The notes beneath the pieces are model-generated. The model ran no database searches, was not told where the DNA came from, and saw only the letters and a list, made by a program, of their open reading frames with translations. Positions 36,302-46,448 of a stretch of 64,000 bases of DNA are shown here, one piece after another (position 1 is the stretch's first letter; every line of letters begins with the position of its first letter). Source of the DNA: Paracoccaceae bacterium. Lineage in GTDB: Bacteria; Pseudomonadota; Alphaproteobacteria; Rhodobacterales; Rhodobacteraceae. The stretch covers positions 1,226,136 to 1,290,135 of the forward strand of contig JAWPMR010000001.1 of NCBI GenBank assembly GCA_033344815.1. The letters run 5' to 3'. Both the position numbers and the translations under genes were made by a program.

Positions 36302-38176
36302 ATGGAAAGTTTCCTGTACCAAGCCTCTATTTATCTCGCTGCAGCAGTGATTGCCGTACCGATTGCCGCGCGGTTGGGCTTGGGATCGGTGTTGGGATAT
36401 CTGGCGGCCGGGATCATCATCGGACCTGTTTTGAGCCTTGTGGGGTCAGAAACAGAAGATCTACAGCACTTTGCCGAATTTGGCGTGGTCATGATGCTGT
36501 TCCTGATCGGATTGGAACTGGAACCGCGCGCGCTTTGGGACATGCGCCACCGCCTGATAGGTTTGGGCGGGTTGCAGGTCGTTTTAAGCACACTCGCGAT
36601 TATGGGCATCGCGATGGCGTATCATCAACCCTGGGGCATAGCGCTTGCCATCGGTTTGACACTCTCTCTCAGCTCTACCGCCATCGTCTTGCAAACCCTC
36701 TCTGAAAAAGGATTAATGCAGACCAGCGGCGGGCGGTCTGTATTTTCGGTCCTGTTAACGCAAGACATCGCCGTAATCCCCATACTTGCCTTCTTGCCCT
36801 TGCTTGTGGCGGCTGTCCCCATGCAACTGGCAAAGGACGGGTCAATCCTGAGGGCCGGTGAGGACGCGCATGGCAGTGGACACCACAGCCTGTCACTGGT
36901 CGAAGGTCTGCCGGGTTGGGGCGTGACGCTTGTCACCATCGCTGCAATTGGATTTGTGATTCTCGTGGGCGTTTTCCTCACGCGCCCACTTTTTCGCTAC
37001 ATTCACGCCGCACGCCTGCGAGAAATGTACACAGCGCTTGCCCTGCTGATCGTGGTGGCAATCTCCTTTCTGATGACGCTGGTGGGGCTTTCGCCTGCCC
37101 TTGGCGCGTTTCTTGCGGGTGTCGTTCTGGCCAGCTCAGAGTTCCGGCATGAGTTGGAGACGGATCTTGAACCCTTCAAGGGGCTTTTGCTGGGGCTCTT
37201 TTTCATCACGGTCGGCGCAGGTATCAATTTTACCCTGCTCTTTGACAACATGCCTGCTATTATCGCCATGTCGCTTCTGGTGATCATCGTAAAAGGCATG
37301 ATCCTCTATGGGCTGGGACGCGCCTTCAAGCTGAAAGGCAAAGATCAGTGGCTTTTTGCGCTCGCTCTGGCGCAGGCAGGCGAGTTCGGTTTTGTACTTG
37401 TGTCCTTCTCGGTTGTTCAGGGCGTTATCCCGGTTGAAGTCGCAGAAACCTTGTTACTTGTCATTGCCATGACGATGCTGATCACGCCGCTGCTGTTCAT
37501 TTTGCATGACGTTTTGTCCAACCGCGCCAAGGACACGCATGAACAACATCCCGATGACGAGATCGACATGGAAGGCCCTGTCATCATTGCGGGAATCGGG
37601 CGGTTTGGTCAGATCGTCAACCGGTTGGTGCAAGCCAATGGCTTCAACACCATCGTGCTGGATCATGACATGGAAACCATCGCTGTGATGCGTCGCTTTG
37701 GTTTCAAAGGGTTTCTGGGAGATCCAACAAGGCCCGACATCCTGCGCGCCGCCGGGATTGAGACCGCGCGCGTTCTCGTCGTGGCGCTTGATGATCAAAA
37801 AGCGGCAATCAAACTTGTGGAATACGCCCGTAAAAAGCGCCCCGACCTGCATATCGTTGCCAGAGCTCGAGACCGGTCACATGTCTATCGTCTCTATCAG
37901 GCCGGCGCCAATGACATTGTGCGTGAGCTCTTTGACGGCTCGCTGCGTGCTGGTCGTTATGTTCTTGAAAACATGGGGCTCAGTGATTTTGAAGCTGCGG
38001 AAGCAGAGCGCATTTTCTATCATCATGACCGCCATTCGGTGCAGGAACTGGCCGAGCTTTGGGATCCAAACATTCCCACCAGTCAGAACGCGGCATATCT
38101 TGCCCGCGCCAAGGAATTGCAAAAAGAACTGGAAACGGCATTCCTAAGCCGTGATACCGAGAAAAAGAGCGCGTAA
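36302..38176 (+). CDS. CPA2 monovalent cation/proton antiporter with TrkA-N domain (KefB/KefC-like)
   Basis: 624 residues. A twelve-to-thirteen-helix Na+/H+-exchanger core (about 5-390) includes LGLGSVLGYLAAGIIIGPVL, VVMMLFLIGLELEP, and SLSSTAIVLQTLSEKG, plus the buried FLAGVVLASSEFRHE. A TrkA-N/RCK NAD-binding domain begins at about 424 (VIIAGIGRFGQIVNRLVQAN). A short charged tail ends the protein. Family members export K+ or Na+ for protons; glutathione gating is known for KefB/C but is not shown here. Confidence 0.9.
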   Translation: MESFLYQASIYLAAAVIAVPIAARLGLGSVLGYLAAGIIIGPVLSLVGSETEDLQHFAEFGVVMMLFLIGLELEPRALWDMRHRLIGLGGLQVVLSTLAIMGIAMAYHQPWGIALAIGLTLSLSSTAIVLQTLSEKGLMQTSGGRSVFSVLLTQDIAVIPILAFLPLLVAAVPMQLAKDGSILRAGEDAHGSGHHSLSLVEGLPGWGVTLVTIAAIGFVILVGVFLTRPLFRYIHAARLREMYTALALLIVVAISFLMTLVGLSPALGAFLAGVVLASSEFRHELETDLEPFKGLLLGLFFITVGAGINFTLLFDNMPAIIAMSLLVIIVKGMILYGLGRAFKLKGKDQWLFALALAQAGEFGFVLVSFSVVQGVIPVEVAETLLLVIAMTMLITPLLFILHDVLSNRAKDTHEQHPDDEIDMEGPVIIAGIGRFGQIVNRLVQANGFNTIVLDHDMETIAVMRRFGFKGFLGDPTRPDILRAAGIETARVLVVALDDQKAAIKLVEYARKKRPDLHIVARARDRSHVYRLYQAGANDIVRELFDGSLRAGRYVLENMGLSDFEAAEAERIFYHHDRHSVQELAELWDPNIPTSQNAAYLARAKELQKELETAFLSRDTEKKSA

Positions 38177-38218
38177 GCTTGGGCATAGACCGGAAAAACC
38201 GCCGATGTGTGATTGTTT

Positions 38219-39232
38219 TCAACCGTCCGAGACACCAGCCTCGGCAAAAGTGGCCATGCCGCTGAGACAAGCCACGGCGCCTTTCAAAACGCCAAGTGAG
38301 AGGGCCGCGCCAGAGGCTTCCCCCAAACGCAGGCCAAGTGACAGCAAGGGCTTCTTGTCCAGGGCTTCCAGCATGCGGGCATGCGCGCCTTCTGCGCTCA
38401 GATGACCGGCGACACAATGGTCCAGCGATCCCGCAACGGTTTTCTCCAGACAGGCCGCCGCCGAACAACAAATGAATCCGTCCAGCAGCACCGGAATGCG
38501 CAGGCTGCGCGCGCGCGCAATGGCGCCTGCCATACCCGCCAGCTCCCGCCCGCCAAGGCAACGCAGCATTTCCAAACCATCGCCCTGCCCCGCATGCAAG
38601 GCGACCCCTTCTGCGACAACCCGCGTTTTGTTGGCAAGGCCCGCATCATCCACGCCTGTCCCACGGCCTGTCCACTGATTTGCGTCCCCCCCAAAAAGCG
38701 CGGTGGCCAGCGCCGCCGCCGACGTGGTGTTACCAATCCCCATTTCACCGACGACCAGAACATCGGTACTCTCATTCACCGCTTCCCATCCGACAAGAAG
38801 CGCCTCGCATAGATCTTCTTGGCTCATTGAAGCGCTTTGCGTAAAATCCGCCGTAGGCTTTTCCAGAGACAGCGCATACACGTCCAGCCTGGCGCCGAAC
38901 GTTTGGGCCAATTGGTTGATGGCCGCACCACCATGTTCAAAGTTCAGCACCATCTGGGCTGTGACCTCCGGCGGGAATGCCGACACGCCTTGTGCCGCGA
39001 CGCCATGATTTCCTGCAAAAACAATGACCTGAGGCGCCGTGATTGCCGGACAATCCGTGCCGCGCCAACCCGCATACCAGATCGCGAGGTCCTCAAGACG
39101 CCCCAAAGCCGCGGGCGGTTTGGTCAATTGTTCATTGCGGGCTTCGGCTGCGGCTATTGCCTCGACATCACGGCCTGGCTGTTCTGCCAGAAGGGCGCGA
39201 AACCCTGATAAGTCGGAAAAAGCTGCTGTCAT
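38219..39232 (-). CDS. cobT: Nicotinate-nucleotide--dimethylbenzimidazole phosphoribosyltransferase
   Basis: 337 residues. Activates DMB for the lower ligand of cobalamin. Motifs: [86 protein letters not shown]. Divergent from cobS across about 80 bp. No cobalamin riboswitch core is visible in that short gap. Confidence 0.96.
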   Translation of the reverse strand: MTAAFSDLSGFRALLAEQPGRDVEAIAAAEARNEQLTKPPAALGRLEDLAIWYAGWRGTDCPAITAPQVIVFAGNHGVAAQGVSAFPPEVTAQMVLNFEHGGAAINQLAQTFGARLDVYALSLEKPTADFTQSASMSQEDLCEALLVGWEAVNESTDVLVVGEMGIGNTTSAAALATALFGGDANQWTGRGTGVDDAGLANKTRVVAEGVALHAGQGDGLEMLRCLGGRELAGMAGAIARARSLRIPVLLDGFICCSAAACLEKTVAGSLDHCVAGHLSAEGAHARMLEALDKKPLLSLGLRLGEASGAALSLGVLKGAVACLSGMATFAEAGVSDG

Positions 39233-39314
39233 CTGATTACCTCGGTTGCAACGTCACCTGCACCTCATTACCCAATGCAGACAGGCTCACAAGTCACGAA
39301 CGGCATCTAAACGT

Positions 39315-40076
39315 ATGAAAACCGACAGATTACCTTTTTGGGTTCTGGATCTGCTTGTCGCGGGCGCCTTACTCAGCCGGTTGCCTCTGCCGCATTTACC
39401 CGAGGATGCCTTTAAACACGCCAATAGGGCGGTATGGGCCTATCCAGTGATGGGTGCCATTTTGGGCGCAATTGCCGGTGGGCTCGGTTTGGCCGTCACC
39501 GGTTTGGGTTTGCCGGTAGAATTTGCCGCCGGCGGTGTTTTGGCCACTGCGATTCTGTTGACGGGGGCTATGCATGAAGATGGGCTTGCCGACACCGCTG
39601 ATGGGTTTTGGGGTGGGTTTGATCGCGCGCACCGCCTTGAGATCATGAAAGACAGCCATACTGGGACATATGGAATTCTCGCGTTGCTGATCGTGATTGG
39701 GTTGCGATGGGTTGCCTATGCCGCTCTGTTACCGCATGGAATCCTGCCGATCGTCGCTGGTGCCGTGCTGTCGCGCGCGATGATGCCCTGTATCATGGTT
39801 TGGCTGCCCCACGCCCGAAATATCGGTTTGTCAAAGTCCGTGGGTATGCCCAGGTTGCCCGTCGTTTCCCTGGGCCTCGCCGTCGCTTTGGTGCTGGCAA
39901 GTCTCTGTGTCGGCCTACCGGCGATATCAGGCCAGATCGCGGGTCTTGCTGTTGTGCTGCTGGTCGGTTGGATCGCGATGCGCAAAATATCTGGTCAGAC
40001 CGGCGACGTTCTGGGGGCCACGCAACAATTGTCCGAACTGGCTATTCTCGGTGTTTTCGTGTCGCAGATGACGTAA
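39315..40076 (+). CDS. cobS: Adenosylcobinamide-GDP ribazoletransferase (cobalamin synthase)
   Basis: 253 residues from ATG 39315. Membrane enzyme joining adenosylcobinamide-GDP with alpha-ribazole. Conserved GAMHEDGLADTADGFWGG and RALEIMKDSHTGTYG-like RLEIMKDSHTGTYGILALL, then several helices. Works in the step after CobT. A terminator starts directly after its stop. Confidence 0.95.
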   Translation: MKTDRLPFWVLDLLVAGALLSRLPLPHLPEDAFKHANRAVWAYPVMGAILGAIAGGLGLAVTGLGLPVEFAAGGVLATAILLTGAMHEDGLADTADGFWGGFDRAHRLEIMKDSHTGTYGILALLIVIGLRWVAYAALLPHGILPIVAGAVLSRAMMPCIMVWLPHARNIGLSKSVGMPRLPVVSLGLAVALVLASLCVGLPAISGQIAGLAVVLLVGWIAMRKISGQTGDVLGATQQLSELAILGVFVSQMT

Positions 40077-40104
40077 AAAACCGCGCCGGTCGGGGCGCGG
40101 TTTT
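40077..40104 (+). terminator. cobS terminator (bidirectional with carD)
   Basis: AAAACCGCGCC-GGTCGG-GGCGCGGTTTT hairpin with A/T flanks, directly after the cobS stop and 20 bp from the end of the convergent carD. Confidence 0.85.
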
Positions 40105-40124
40105 CGGATTAGTGTTTGTTTGGA

Positions 40125-40637
40125 TCAAGCTGCAACGCGGCTTTCCAAAACATCTCCAACCTGTTTGGCAGCGGCCAATTCGTCGCCCCCGCCCACAGCA
40201 GCAACTTCGCGGGTCAACCGCTCAAGTGCTGCTTCATACAGTTGGCGCTCGGAATAGCTCTGTTCACGCTGGTCATCCGTGCGGTGCAGATCCCGTACAA
40301 CTTCGGCGATGGCAATAAGATCACCGGAGTTGATCTTTTGCTCATACTCCTGAGCGCGTCGCGACCACATGGCACGTTTTACCTTAGCCTTCCCTTTCAA
40401 CGTGCGCATTGCGTGCGTTATCACGTCAGGAGAACTCAGTGCACGCATCCCGATTTCCGTCGCTTTGTGCGTGGGCACGCGCAATGTCATTTTGTCTTTC
40501 TCAAACGAAATTACAAAAAGCTCCAGCGAGATGCCAGCGACTTCCTGTTCTTCGACAGAGATGATTTGACCCACTCCATGTGCCGGGTAGACAACAAATT
40601 CATTGGGGCGGAAGTCAAGTTTCTTCGATTTGGTCAT
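40125..40637 (-). CDS. carD: CarD family transcriptional regulator
   Basis: 170 residues. N-terminal RNA-polymerase-interacting domain starting FRPNEFVVYPAHGVGQIISV, then a helical C-terminal part (MWSRRAQEYEQKINSGDLIA). CarD binds the RNAP beta subunit and stabilises open complexes. The neighbouring upstream gene is ferredoxin fdxA, a pairing usual in alphaproteobacteria. Confidence 0.93.
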   Translation of the reverse strand: MTKSKKLDFRPNEFVVYPAHGVGQIISVEEQEVAGISLELFVISFEKDKMTLRVPTHKATEIGMRALSSPDVITHAMRTLKGKAKVKRAMWSRRAQEYEQKINSGDLIAIAEVVRDLHRTDDQREQSYSERQLYEAALERLTREVAAVGGGDELAAAKQVGDVLESRVAA

Positions 40638-40928
40638 TCAGTGTTCCTTAGAAAACAGCCGTGCCAATCCAAAATTTCGACAGTAAAAAGCACACCAAGC
40701 GGTGGCCTTGCGGCCGCGCCCCCGAGTGTGATCAAGTCGATTTTTCACTGCCCGCTCACGTTCTAGAGCCAGGCGATAGCTCGTCCATTATTAGTTTACA
40801 ACGGTAGTATAACACAAAAACGGACCATAAAAAAGCGCACCAAGCGTCAACCGGTAAAAAGCTGTAACATATGACGGCCTTAGACTGTCAGGCCATTGCC
40901 ATCTTGGTCCCGAATCGGGTCGAGTGAC

Positions 40929-41267
40929 CTATCCGCCCTCGCCGGGGGCCTCCGAGAAATACTTCTCAAGCTTACCAGTTTCGCCGTCGCGTTCTTCGGC
41001 AGTTGGCAGCGGATCTTTTTTGGTGATGATCACGGGCCACATTTCGGAATACTTGCGATTGAACTCCACCCATTTTTCCATGTCAGGCTCTGTGTCCGGA
41101 CGGATCGCATCTGCCGGGCATTCAGGCTCACAAACACCACAATCGATGCATTCATCCGGATGAATAACCAGCATATTCTCGCCCTCGTAAAAACAATCCA
41201 CGGGACAGACCTCCACACAATCGGTGTATTTGCAGGAGATGCAGCTGTCGTTCACGATGTAGGTCAT
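40929..41267 (-). CDS. fdxA: 7-iron ferredoxin
   Basis: 112 residues. [20 protein letters not shown] starts a [3Fe-4S]/[4Fe-4S] ferredoxin; the second cluster motif is [12 protein letters not shown]. The C-terminal extension ([20 protein letters not shown]) is typical of FdxA of alphaproteobacteria. About 290 bp separate it from carD. Confidence 0.95.
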   Translation of the reverse strand: MTYIVNDSCISCKYTDCVEVCPVDCFYEGENMLVIHPDECIDCGVCEPECPADAIRPDTEPDMEKWVEFNRKYSEMWPVIITKKDPLPTAEERDGETGKLEKYFSEAPGEGG

Positions 41268-41318
41268 CGGGCCCTCATTTCGCCTAAGTCTGAAGGTTAG
41301 CTAAATCAGCCACCGCGA

Positions 41319-41696
41319 TCATTCAAGAGAGCGGGCCTTAGAAAGATCAAGGATGCGACGATTGCGCTTTGTGGGGCGACCTTTTCCCTCATATGCCGGG
41401 TTTTGCGGGGTCATGTTCTTCACGTGCGGTCCAGGTGGGGACAAATCTGTGTAAAGGCTTTGTGCTTCCGGTGCCGGGCCGCGCCGCTGGCCAATTGCCT
41501 CGATTTTTATCACGCGAATTTGATTGCCCTGCGCGAAGGTCAACACGTCTGATGGGCCCACCATTTGGCTGCGCTTTTGCGTCCGATCCCCGTTGACCCG
41601 CACATCCCCCGCCGCAACGCGCGTCGCAGCAAGGGAGCGTGTCTTGAAAAAGCGTGCATGCCACAACCATTTATCCAGGCGCAGTTTTTCAGCCAA
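41319..41696 (-). CDS. S4-domain RNA-binding protein (HslR-like)
   Basis: 125 residues. S4 fold at the start: LRLDKWLWHARFFKTRSLAA then VRVNGDRTQKRSQMVGPSDV. HslR-type proteins bind stalled 50S-peptidyl-tRNA complexes. The basic tail GKGRPTKRNRRILDLSKARS follows. It begins right after the helicase stop, so it is co-transcribed with the helicase. Confidence 0.9.
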   Translation of the reverse strand: MAEKLRLDKWLWHARFFKTRSLAATRVAAGDVRVNGDRTQKRSQMVGPSDVLTFAQGNQIRVIKIEAIGQRRGPAPEAQSLYTDLSPPGPHVKNMTPQNPAYEGKGRPTKRNRRILDLSKARSLE

Positions 41697-44516
41697 CTAT
41701 TTGGTGTCCTTCAACCCCATCAGCGCGGCCGCGAACGGGTTATCCGGGTCAATCTTTTTCTCAGGCTTGGGGGGTCTGGCAGAAAACTTCTGCGCGCTCT
41801 GACCTTTGCCGCCCTGAGCCCCGCCACGCTTGCCCTTGCCGCCGGGTTTGCCTTTGCCCTTGTTTTGAGGGCGCTCGCCTCCGGCACGACGGTTCGAATG
41901 CTGGGCGCCGCGCGGTGCGCGACCCCAGGTAAATGTATAGAAAATTTCCATTTCCGGCGCTTCGTCCGGGGTTTCCTCATCCGCGGGTGCAACCGGATCC
42001 TCTACAGCAGGCGCATCCGCACTTGCAGAAGGCTCCGGCGTCGCGTCCTTCGACGCGTCTTCAGCCGCATTTGTCTCTTTAAGCTCTGACCCAGCGTCAG
42101 CCACGTCCGGTTGCTCTGATGAGACGACCTCAGCAGGTTTCACCTTAACCCGCTCCCCTTTTTCCGCTTTATATCCAAGGCCCTGCATAAGATCTGCGAA
42201 TTGCTCAAAGGTCATCCCAGTGATCGACAACATATCCGGCTTGGCTTCGAAACCCGATCTTGAATTCTCAGAACGCAGCATGTCGGCAAGACGTTCCAGC
42301 ATATCAATGCGGATCGCACGCTCCCCCGCAATTCGATACCCGGCCATTGCGTCGGCCCCAGCCTGCGCGGTCTTATCAGCCGGGATCGTAACAAGCCCGG
42401 GCGGCGGAGCTTCAGGGAAATTCTGTAGCCCCTGGCTCAGGGACCACAAAACCAAGCGCAGCCGCGTCGGTGCCGGTTTCAAAAGCAGCGGCATGAAAAT
42501 CGTGAACTGACCAAACCGGATGCCATGTTTTCGCAAGGCACCACGGGCATCCTGGTCCAGCCCCTTTACATCCTCAGCCACAGCAGCGCGCGTCAACACG
42601 CCAAGGCCTTCGACCATCTGAAAGGCAAAACCGCGCGCCAGCCCGGTCAGTGTTTCATCGCGGCTAAGGTTCAATAGCGGCTCAAAGAGGGCTGCAATCT
42701 TTCGGTCAATGAAATGTTGTAGGCGGCGCTGTACTTTCTGCGCAACCTCCGGACCGGCAATATCGTCCACGAACACCTCAACCTGAGGTTTCAACGCATC
42801 CGCTCCGGCCACAAGTTTGCCCACCGCGTCTTTGCCCCAGATCAGGCCGCCCTGTTCGGTGAAATCTATCTCGGTGTCAGGCGCGTTGTAAAACCGATCA
42901 GCGCGCAAATGAAACTGCGGCGCGAGCGCTTGGAGCGCAGCCGTCTTGATCGTCTTCGCCTCCGCGCCGCCAGCCCCCTTGTCCTGGCTAAACCGGAACC
43001 CTTCCAGTTTGCCTACAAATTCGCCTTCGACGGTTACTTCGCCGGTATTGCTTACTTCTGCCACCATGGCTTCCTTCTGGCCGAGCCGGCGCAAAAGCAC
43101 GGATGTGCGCCGGTCTACAAATCTTTGGGTCAGACGCTCGTGCAGCGCATCCGACAATCGGTCTTCTACAGAACGCGCGGCATCACGCCAATGACTTTCA
43201 TCATCTGTCCACCCTTTGCGTTGCGCGACATAGGTCCATGTGCGGATAAACGCCAATCTTTTGGACAATGCATCGATGTCGCCATCGGTCCGATCGATCC
43301 TTTTGATTTGCCGTGCAAGCCAATCGTTGGGCAATTGGCCTGACTGATGTAAGTAGTTGAAAATACTTTCCAACAGACCGGCATGCTCGGCATGGCTGAT
43401 GCCGCGAAAGTCCGGGATTCGACAGACGTCCCATAGCAATTTTACAGATTGTCCGTCGCTGCACCGCGCCTCAATTTCTGCAATCTGCGCCAAGGCCTTG
43501 AGCGCGCCCAAATCATCAGATTCGCGCGCCTTTACCAAAATTGCATGATCGGGCGGGGCTTCCAATGTCTGGATCAACCGGTCGATTGAACCGAATTGCA
43601 AAGCGTGATTGCGCCAGTTCAGCTTGCGCTGCGGAGTAAAGCGATGGTCCATGATGGACTGTGCAACCGCGTCATCAAGCGGCGATGCCTCACCAGTCAC
43701 GCCGAATGTGCCATTTTTCATACCCCGCCCGGCGCGCCCGGCAATTTGCGCCAACTCATTTGGTGCCAGTGGCCGCATCCGTCGCCCGTCAAATTTGGAC
43801 AGACTGGAGAAGGCGACGTGATCCACGTCCAGATTGAGGCCCATTCCTATGGCATCCGTCGCCACAAGAAAATCAACCTCACCGTTTTGATACATATCGA
43901 CTTGCGCGTTGCGAGTTCGGGGCGAGAGGGCACCCATCACAACCGCCGCACCGCCTTTCTGACGGCGGATCAGCTCTGCTATGGCATATACATTTTCAAC
44001 CGAAAACCCGACGATAGCGCTACGGGGACGCATCCGGCTTATCTTTTTCGCACCTACATAGGAAAGCGTCGACATCCGTTCGCGTTGCACGAATTGCGCT
44101 GATGGAACAAGTTCCCGTATGGCTCCGCGCATCGTATCAGCACCCAGAAACAGTGTTTCATGCAATCCGCGCGCGCGCAACAATCGGTCGGTGAACACAT
44201 GGCCTCGCTCCGGATCAGCACAGAGCTGGATTTCGTCCACTGCGAGAAAGTCGCACCCCATCCCTTCGGGCATGGCTTCGACGGTACAGACCCAATACTG
44301 CGCGCGCGGCGGTACGATGCGTTCTTCGCCTGTCACCAGCGCCACAACGGAGGGGCCCCGCGCCGCCACCACGCGATCATAGACTTCGCGCGCCAGCAGG
44401 CGAAGAGGCAGTCCGATAATACCTGTACGGTGGCCCAGCATACGCTCAATGGCATAGGTGGTCTTGCCTGTATTGGTTGGGCCCAATACGGCCACAACGC
44501 GTGTTTCACCTGTCAC
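41697..44516 (-). CDS. SUV3-like ATP-dependent RNA/DNA helicase
   Basis: 939 residues. DEAD-like superfamily 2: Walker A VLGPTNTGKTTYAIERM, DEIQ box LAVDEIQLCADPERGHVF, motif VI QIAGRAGRGMKNG. The layout matches mitochondrial SUV3 and its alphaproteobacterial relatives. The last about 150 residues are disordered: acidic (SADAPAVEDPVAPADEETPD), then Gly/Lys-rich (NKGKGKPGGKGKRGG), ending NPFAAALMGLKDTK. Such tails often recruit RNA or degradosome partners. Database entries for this family are often mislabelled as oxidoreductase. Confidence 0.9.
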   Translation of the reverse strand: MTGETRVVAVLGPTNTGKTTYAIERMLGHRTGIIGLPLRLLAREVYDRVVAARGPSVVALVTGEERIVPPRAQYWVCTVEAMPEGMGCDFLAVDEIQLCADPERGHVFTDRLLRARGLHETLFLGADTMRGAIRELVPSAQFVQRERMSTLSYVGAKKISRMRPRSAIVGFSVENVYAIAELIRRQKGGAAVVMGALSPRTRNAQVDMYQNGEVDFLVATDAIGMGLNLDVDHVAFSSLSKFDGRRMRPLAPNELAQIAGRAGRGMKNGTFGVTGEASPLDDAVAQSIMDHRFTPQRKLNWRNHALQFGSIDRLIQTLEAPPDHAILVKARESDDLGALKALAQIAEIEARCSDGQSVKLLWDVCRIPDFRGISHAEHAGLLESIFNYLHQSGQLPNDWLARQIKRIDRTDGDIDALSKRLAFIRTWTYVAQRKGWTDDESHWRDAARSVEDRLSDALHERLTQRFVDRRTSVLLRRLGQKEAMVAEVSNTGEVTVEGEFVGKLEGFRFSQDKGAGGAEAKTIKTAALQALAPQFHLRADRFYNAPDTEIDFTEQGGLIWGKDAVGKLVAGADALKPQVEVFVDDIAGPEVAQKVQRRLQHFIDRKIAALFEPLLNLSRDETLTGLARGFAFQMVEGLGVLTRAAVAEDVKGLDQDARGALRKHGIRFGQFTIFMPLLLKPAPTRLRLVLWSLSQGLQNFPEAPPPGLVTIPADKTAQAGADAMAGYRIAGERAIRIDMLERLADMLRSENSRSGFEAKPDMLSITGMTFEQFADLMQGLGYKAEKGERVKVKPAEVVSSEQPDVADAGSELKETNAAEDASKDATPEPSASADAPAVEDPVAPADEETPDEAPEMEIFYTFTWGRAPRGAQHSNRRAGGERPQNKGKGKPGGKGKRGGAQGGKGQSAQKFSARPPKPEKKIDPDNPFAAALMGLKDTK

Positions 44517-44540
44517 GGTGCTGTCCTTGCCTGCCTGGGG

Positions 44541-45098
44541 TCAGAGAGTGCGACCGATACCACTCTGTTTGAGCTGTTCCATCGCTTTATTGGCGTTTTC
44601 GTGGTGGGGGTTCAGTTCCAGAGCCCGTTGAAACGCCTCGCCAGCTCGCTCCAGATCACCGAATTCCTGCAACATCACGCCGAGGCCAAATATCGCATTG
44701 TAATTGTTGGGATTTAAAGCCAAAGCGCGCTCCAGATCGTCCAGTGCCGGGCCGTAAAGACCAGCCTGATAGTAGGCCGTCGCCCGCGCGTGCCAGCCTT
44801 CGGCAAAGTCCGGCGCATGATCTGTCAGTGCCGTCAGGTGATCAATCGCAACTGAGTTCTCTTTCGCCTCCATCGCATCGCGCCCACGAGTCAACAACAA
44901 ATCCATGGCAGGGGAGCCAGAGCGCTCCCATATGAGGGTCAACTCACGGTCCAGACGATTGGCTTCCGATTCGGACGCCTCCAGCAGTTGTTGCAACAGT
45001 TCTTCTTCGCTCTGTTGAGCGTGCAGCGGCGCAACATTTAGCAAAAGGACGGTAAATGCCGTAACGATAGGTTTGAGGAAGGGGTATTTCACAGTCAT
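44541..45098 (-). CDS. TPR-repeat exported protein
   Basis: 185 residues from ATG 45098 (MTVKYPFLKPIVTAFTVLLL, a signal peptide ending near PLHAQ). At least three tetratricopeptide units occupy about 75-175 (HARATAYYQAGLYGPALDDL, AIFGLGVMLQEFGDLERAGE). A periplasmic protein-interaction role is likely; partners unknown. Divergent from the SCP2 gene. Confidence 0.85.
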   Translation of the reverse strand: MTVKYPFLKPIVTAFTVLLLNVAPLHAQQSEEELLQQLLEASESEANRLDRELTLIWERSGSPAMDLLLTRGRDAMEAKENSVAIDHLTALTDHAPDFAEGWHARATAYYQAGLYGPALDDLERALALNPNNYNAIFGLGVMLQEFGDLERAGEAFQRALELNPHHENANKAMEQLKQSGIGRTL

Positions 45099-45172
45099 AA
45101 CACCGTGGAATGTAACAGGCGCACGGAGCAATTCCAGTACCCTTGTGCGCAGAATGTCAAAAGGACCAAAAA

Positions 45173-45463
45173 ATGAGCGATATTGTTAACCAAGCTGTAA
45201 CAGTTCTGAACGAAAAGTTGGTAGGCGCGGACTTTGGCGGCACTGCCAAATTCGATATCTCAGGAGAGGGTTGCATCATGATGGACAGCGCTGGAGCGCG
45301 TGCAGGAGACGCGCCTGCCGATGTCACGCTGACCGCTGATGCAGAAACGTTTCAATCCATACTTGAAGGCGACACCAATCCGACCAGCGCATTTATGACG
45401 GGCAAACTCAGTGTTGACGGCGATATGGGCATGGCAATGCAATTGGCAACTGTTATCGCCTGA
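45173..45463 (+). CDS. SCP2 sterol-binding domain protein
   Basis: 96 residues from ATG 45173. A single SCP2 lipid-binding domain: VGADFGGTAKFDISGEGC, DVTLTADAETFQSILEGDTN, TSAFMTGKLSVDGDMGMAMQ. The stop overlaps the next start (TGATG), so it is coupled to a lysophospholipase-like gene, which suggests a lipid-related task. Confidence 0.92.
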   Translation: MSDIVNQAVTVLNEKLVGADFGGTAKFDISGEGCIMMDSAGARAGDAPADVTLTADAETFQSILEGDTNPTSAFMTGKLSVDGDMGMAMQLATVIA

Positions 45464-46410
45464 TGCCTCTGATCCCCGCCCCCTTCCTGAGCGATATCGC
45501 ATATGGCGCGGCGGGCGGGGCAGCACATTGGGCCCAAACGTCGGATAATCTTCGCATTCGCATAGGGCATTGGAAACCGTTTGATGCCAAGGGAACGGTT
45601 TTGATTTTTCCCGGCCGCACCGAATTCATTGAAAAATATGACCAATGCGCCGCCACCTTTGCGCATCGTGGATTGGCCAGCATGGCCATTGACTGGCGCG
45701 GTCAGGGATTGTCGGATCGATTGCTGCACAATCCTATGGTGGGCCATGTCGCCCATTTCAGTGACTATCAGAAAGACGTTGATGCCTTGGTGCGCGCCGC
45801 ACGCATGCTGGAAATGCCCAGGCCGTTTTTCCTGCTTGCCCATTCCATGGGAGGGGCGATTGGTTTGCGTGCAGCGATGGAAGGTCTCAGCGTTCAAGCC
45901 ACAGCATTTTCCGCGCCCATGTGGGGCATTCATCTTGCCCCACACCTGCGCCCGATGGCCTGGGTGCTCAGCCATCTGATGCCACAGGTCGGACAGGGCC
46001 ACCGTCTGCCACCTGGTACCAAGATCGAACACCATGTGTTGAGCGATGGTTTTGACGACAACCTACTTACGCGTGACCCGGAACAATTCGCCATGATGCG
46101 CCAGCAGCTCGAAGCGCATCCGGAACTTGCCCTTGGCGGTCCCAGTTTTGTGTGGCTGCGCGAAGCATTGCTGGAAACACGACACCTTGCCAGCCGTCCA
46201 CCGCCCTATCTGCCCTGTGTTACGTTTCTCGGCACAAATGAGAGAATCGTCGATGTGCCTGCAATCCGCGAACGCATGTTCACCTGGAAGCGCGGACATT
46301 TGGAAATTGTAGAAGACGGGGAACATGAGGTTTTGATGGAAAATGCGGCGCGTGTCAGCCCGCTATTTGATATCATGATCGAGTTGTTCAAAAGCGGCGG
46401 ACATGGCTAA
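45463..46410 (+). CDS. Alpha/beta hydrolase, lysophospholipase (PldB-like)
   Basis: 315 residues. Serine-aminopeptidase/monoacylglycerol-lipase type fold: GTVLIFPGRTEFIEKYDQCA, AIDWRGQGLSDRL, nucleophile elbow LLAHSMGGAIGL (Ser), a late Asp region (LGTNERIVDVPAIRERM) and C-terminal His in VEDGEHEVLMEN. Translationally coupled to the SCP2 gene. Confidence 0.9.
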   Translation: MPLIPAPFLSDIAYGAAGGAAHWAQTSDNLRIRIGHWKPFDAKGTVLIFPGRTEFIEKYDQCAATFAHRGLASMAIDWRGQGLSDRLLHNPMVGHVAHFSDYQKDVDALVRAARMLEMPRPFFLLAHSMGGAIGLRAAMEGLSVQATAFSAPMWGIHLAPHLRPMAWVLSHLMPQVGQGHRLPPGTKIEHHVLSDGFDDNLLTRDPEQFAMMRQQLEAHPELALGGPSFVWLREALLETRHLASRPPPYLPCVTFLGTNERIVDVPAIRERMFTWKRGHLEIVEDGEHEVLMENAARVSPLFDIMIELFKSGGHG

Positions 46411-46448
46411 GTCTGGGCAAACGGGTTTGTTCCGCTAAATTGCCTGCA

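Noticed and set aside
40680-40865. Two similar stretches (AAGCACACCAAGCGG and AAGCGCACCAAGCGT) upstream of carD
   Set aside because: Too short and too few to call a repeat family or operator.
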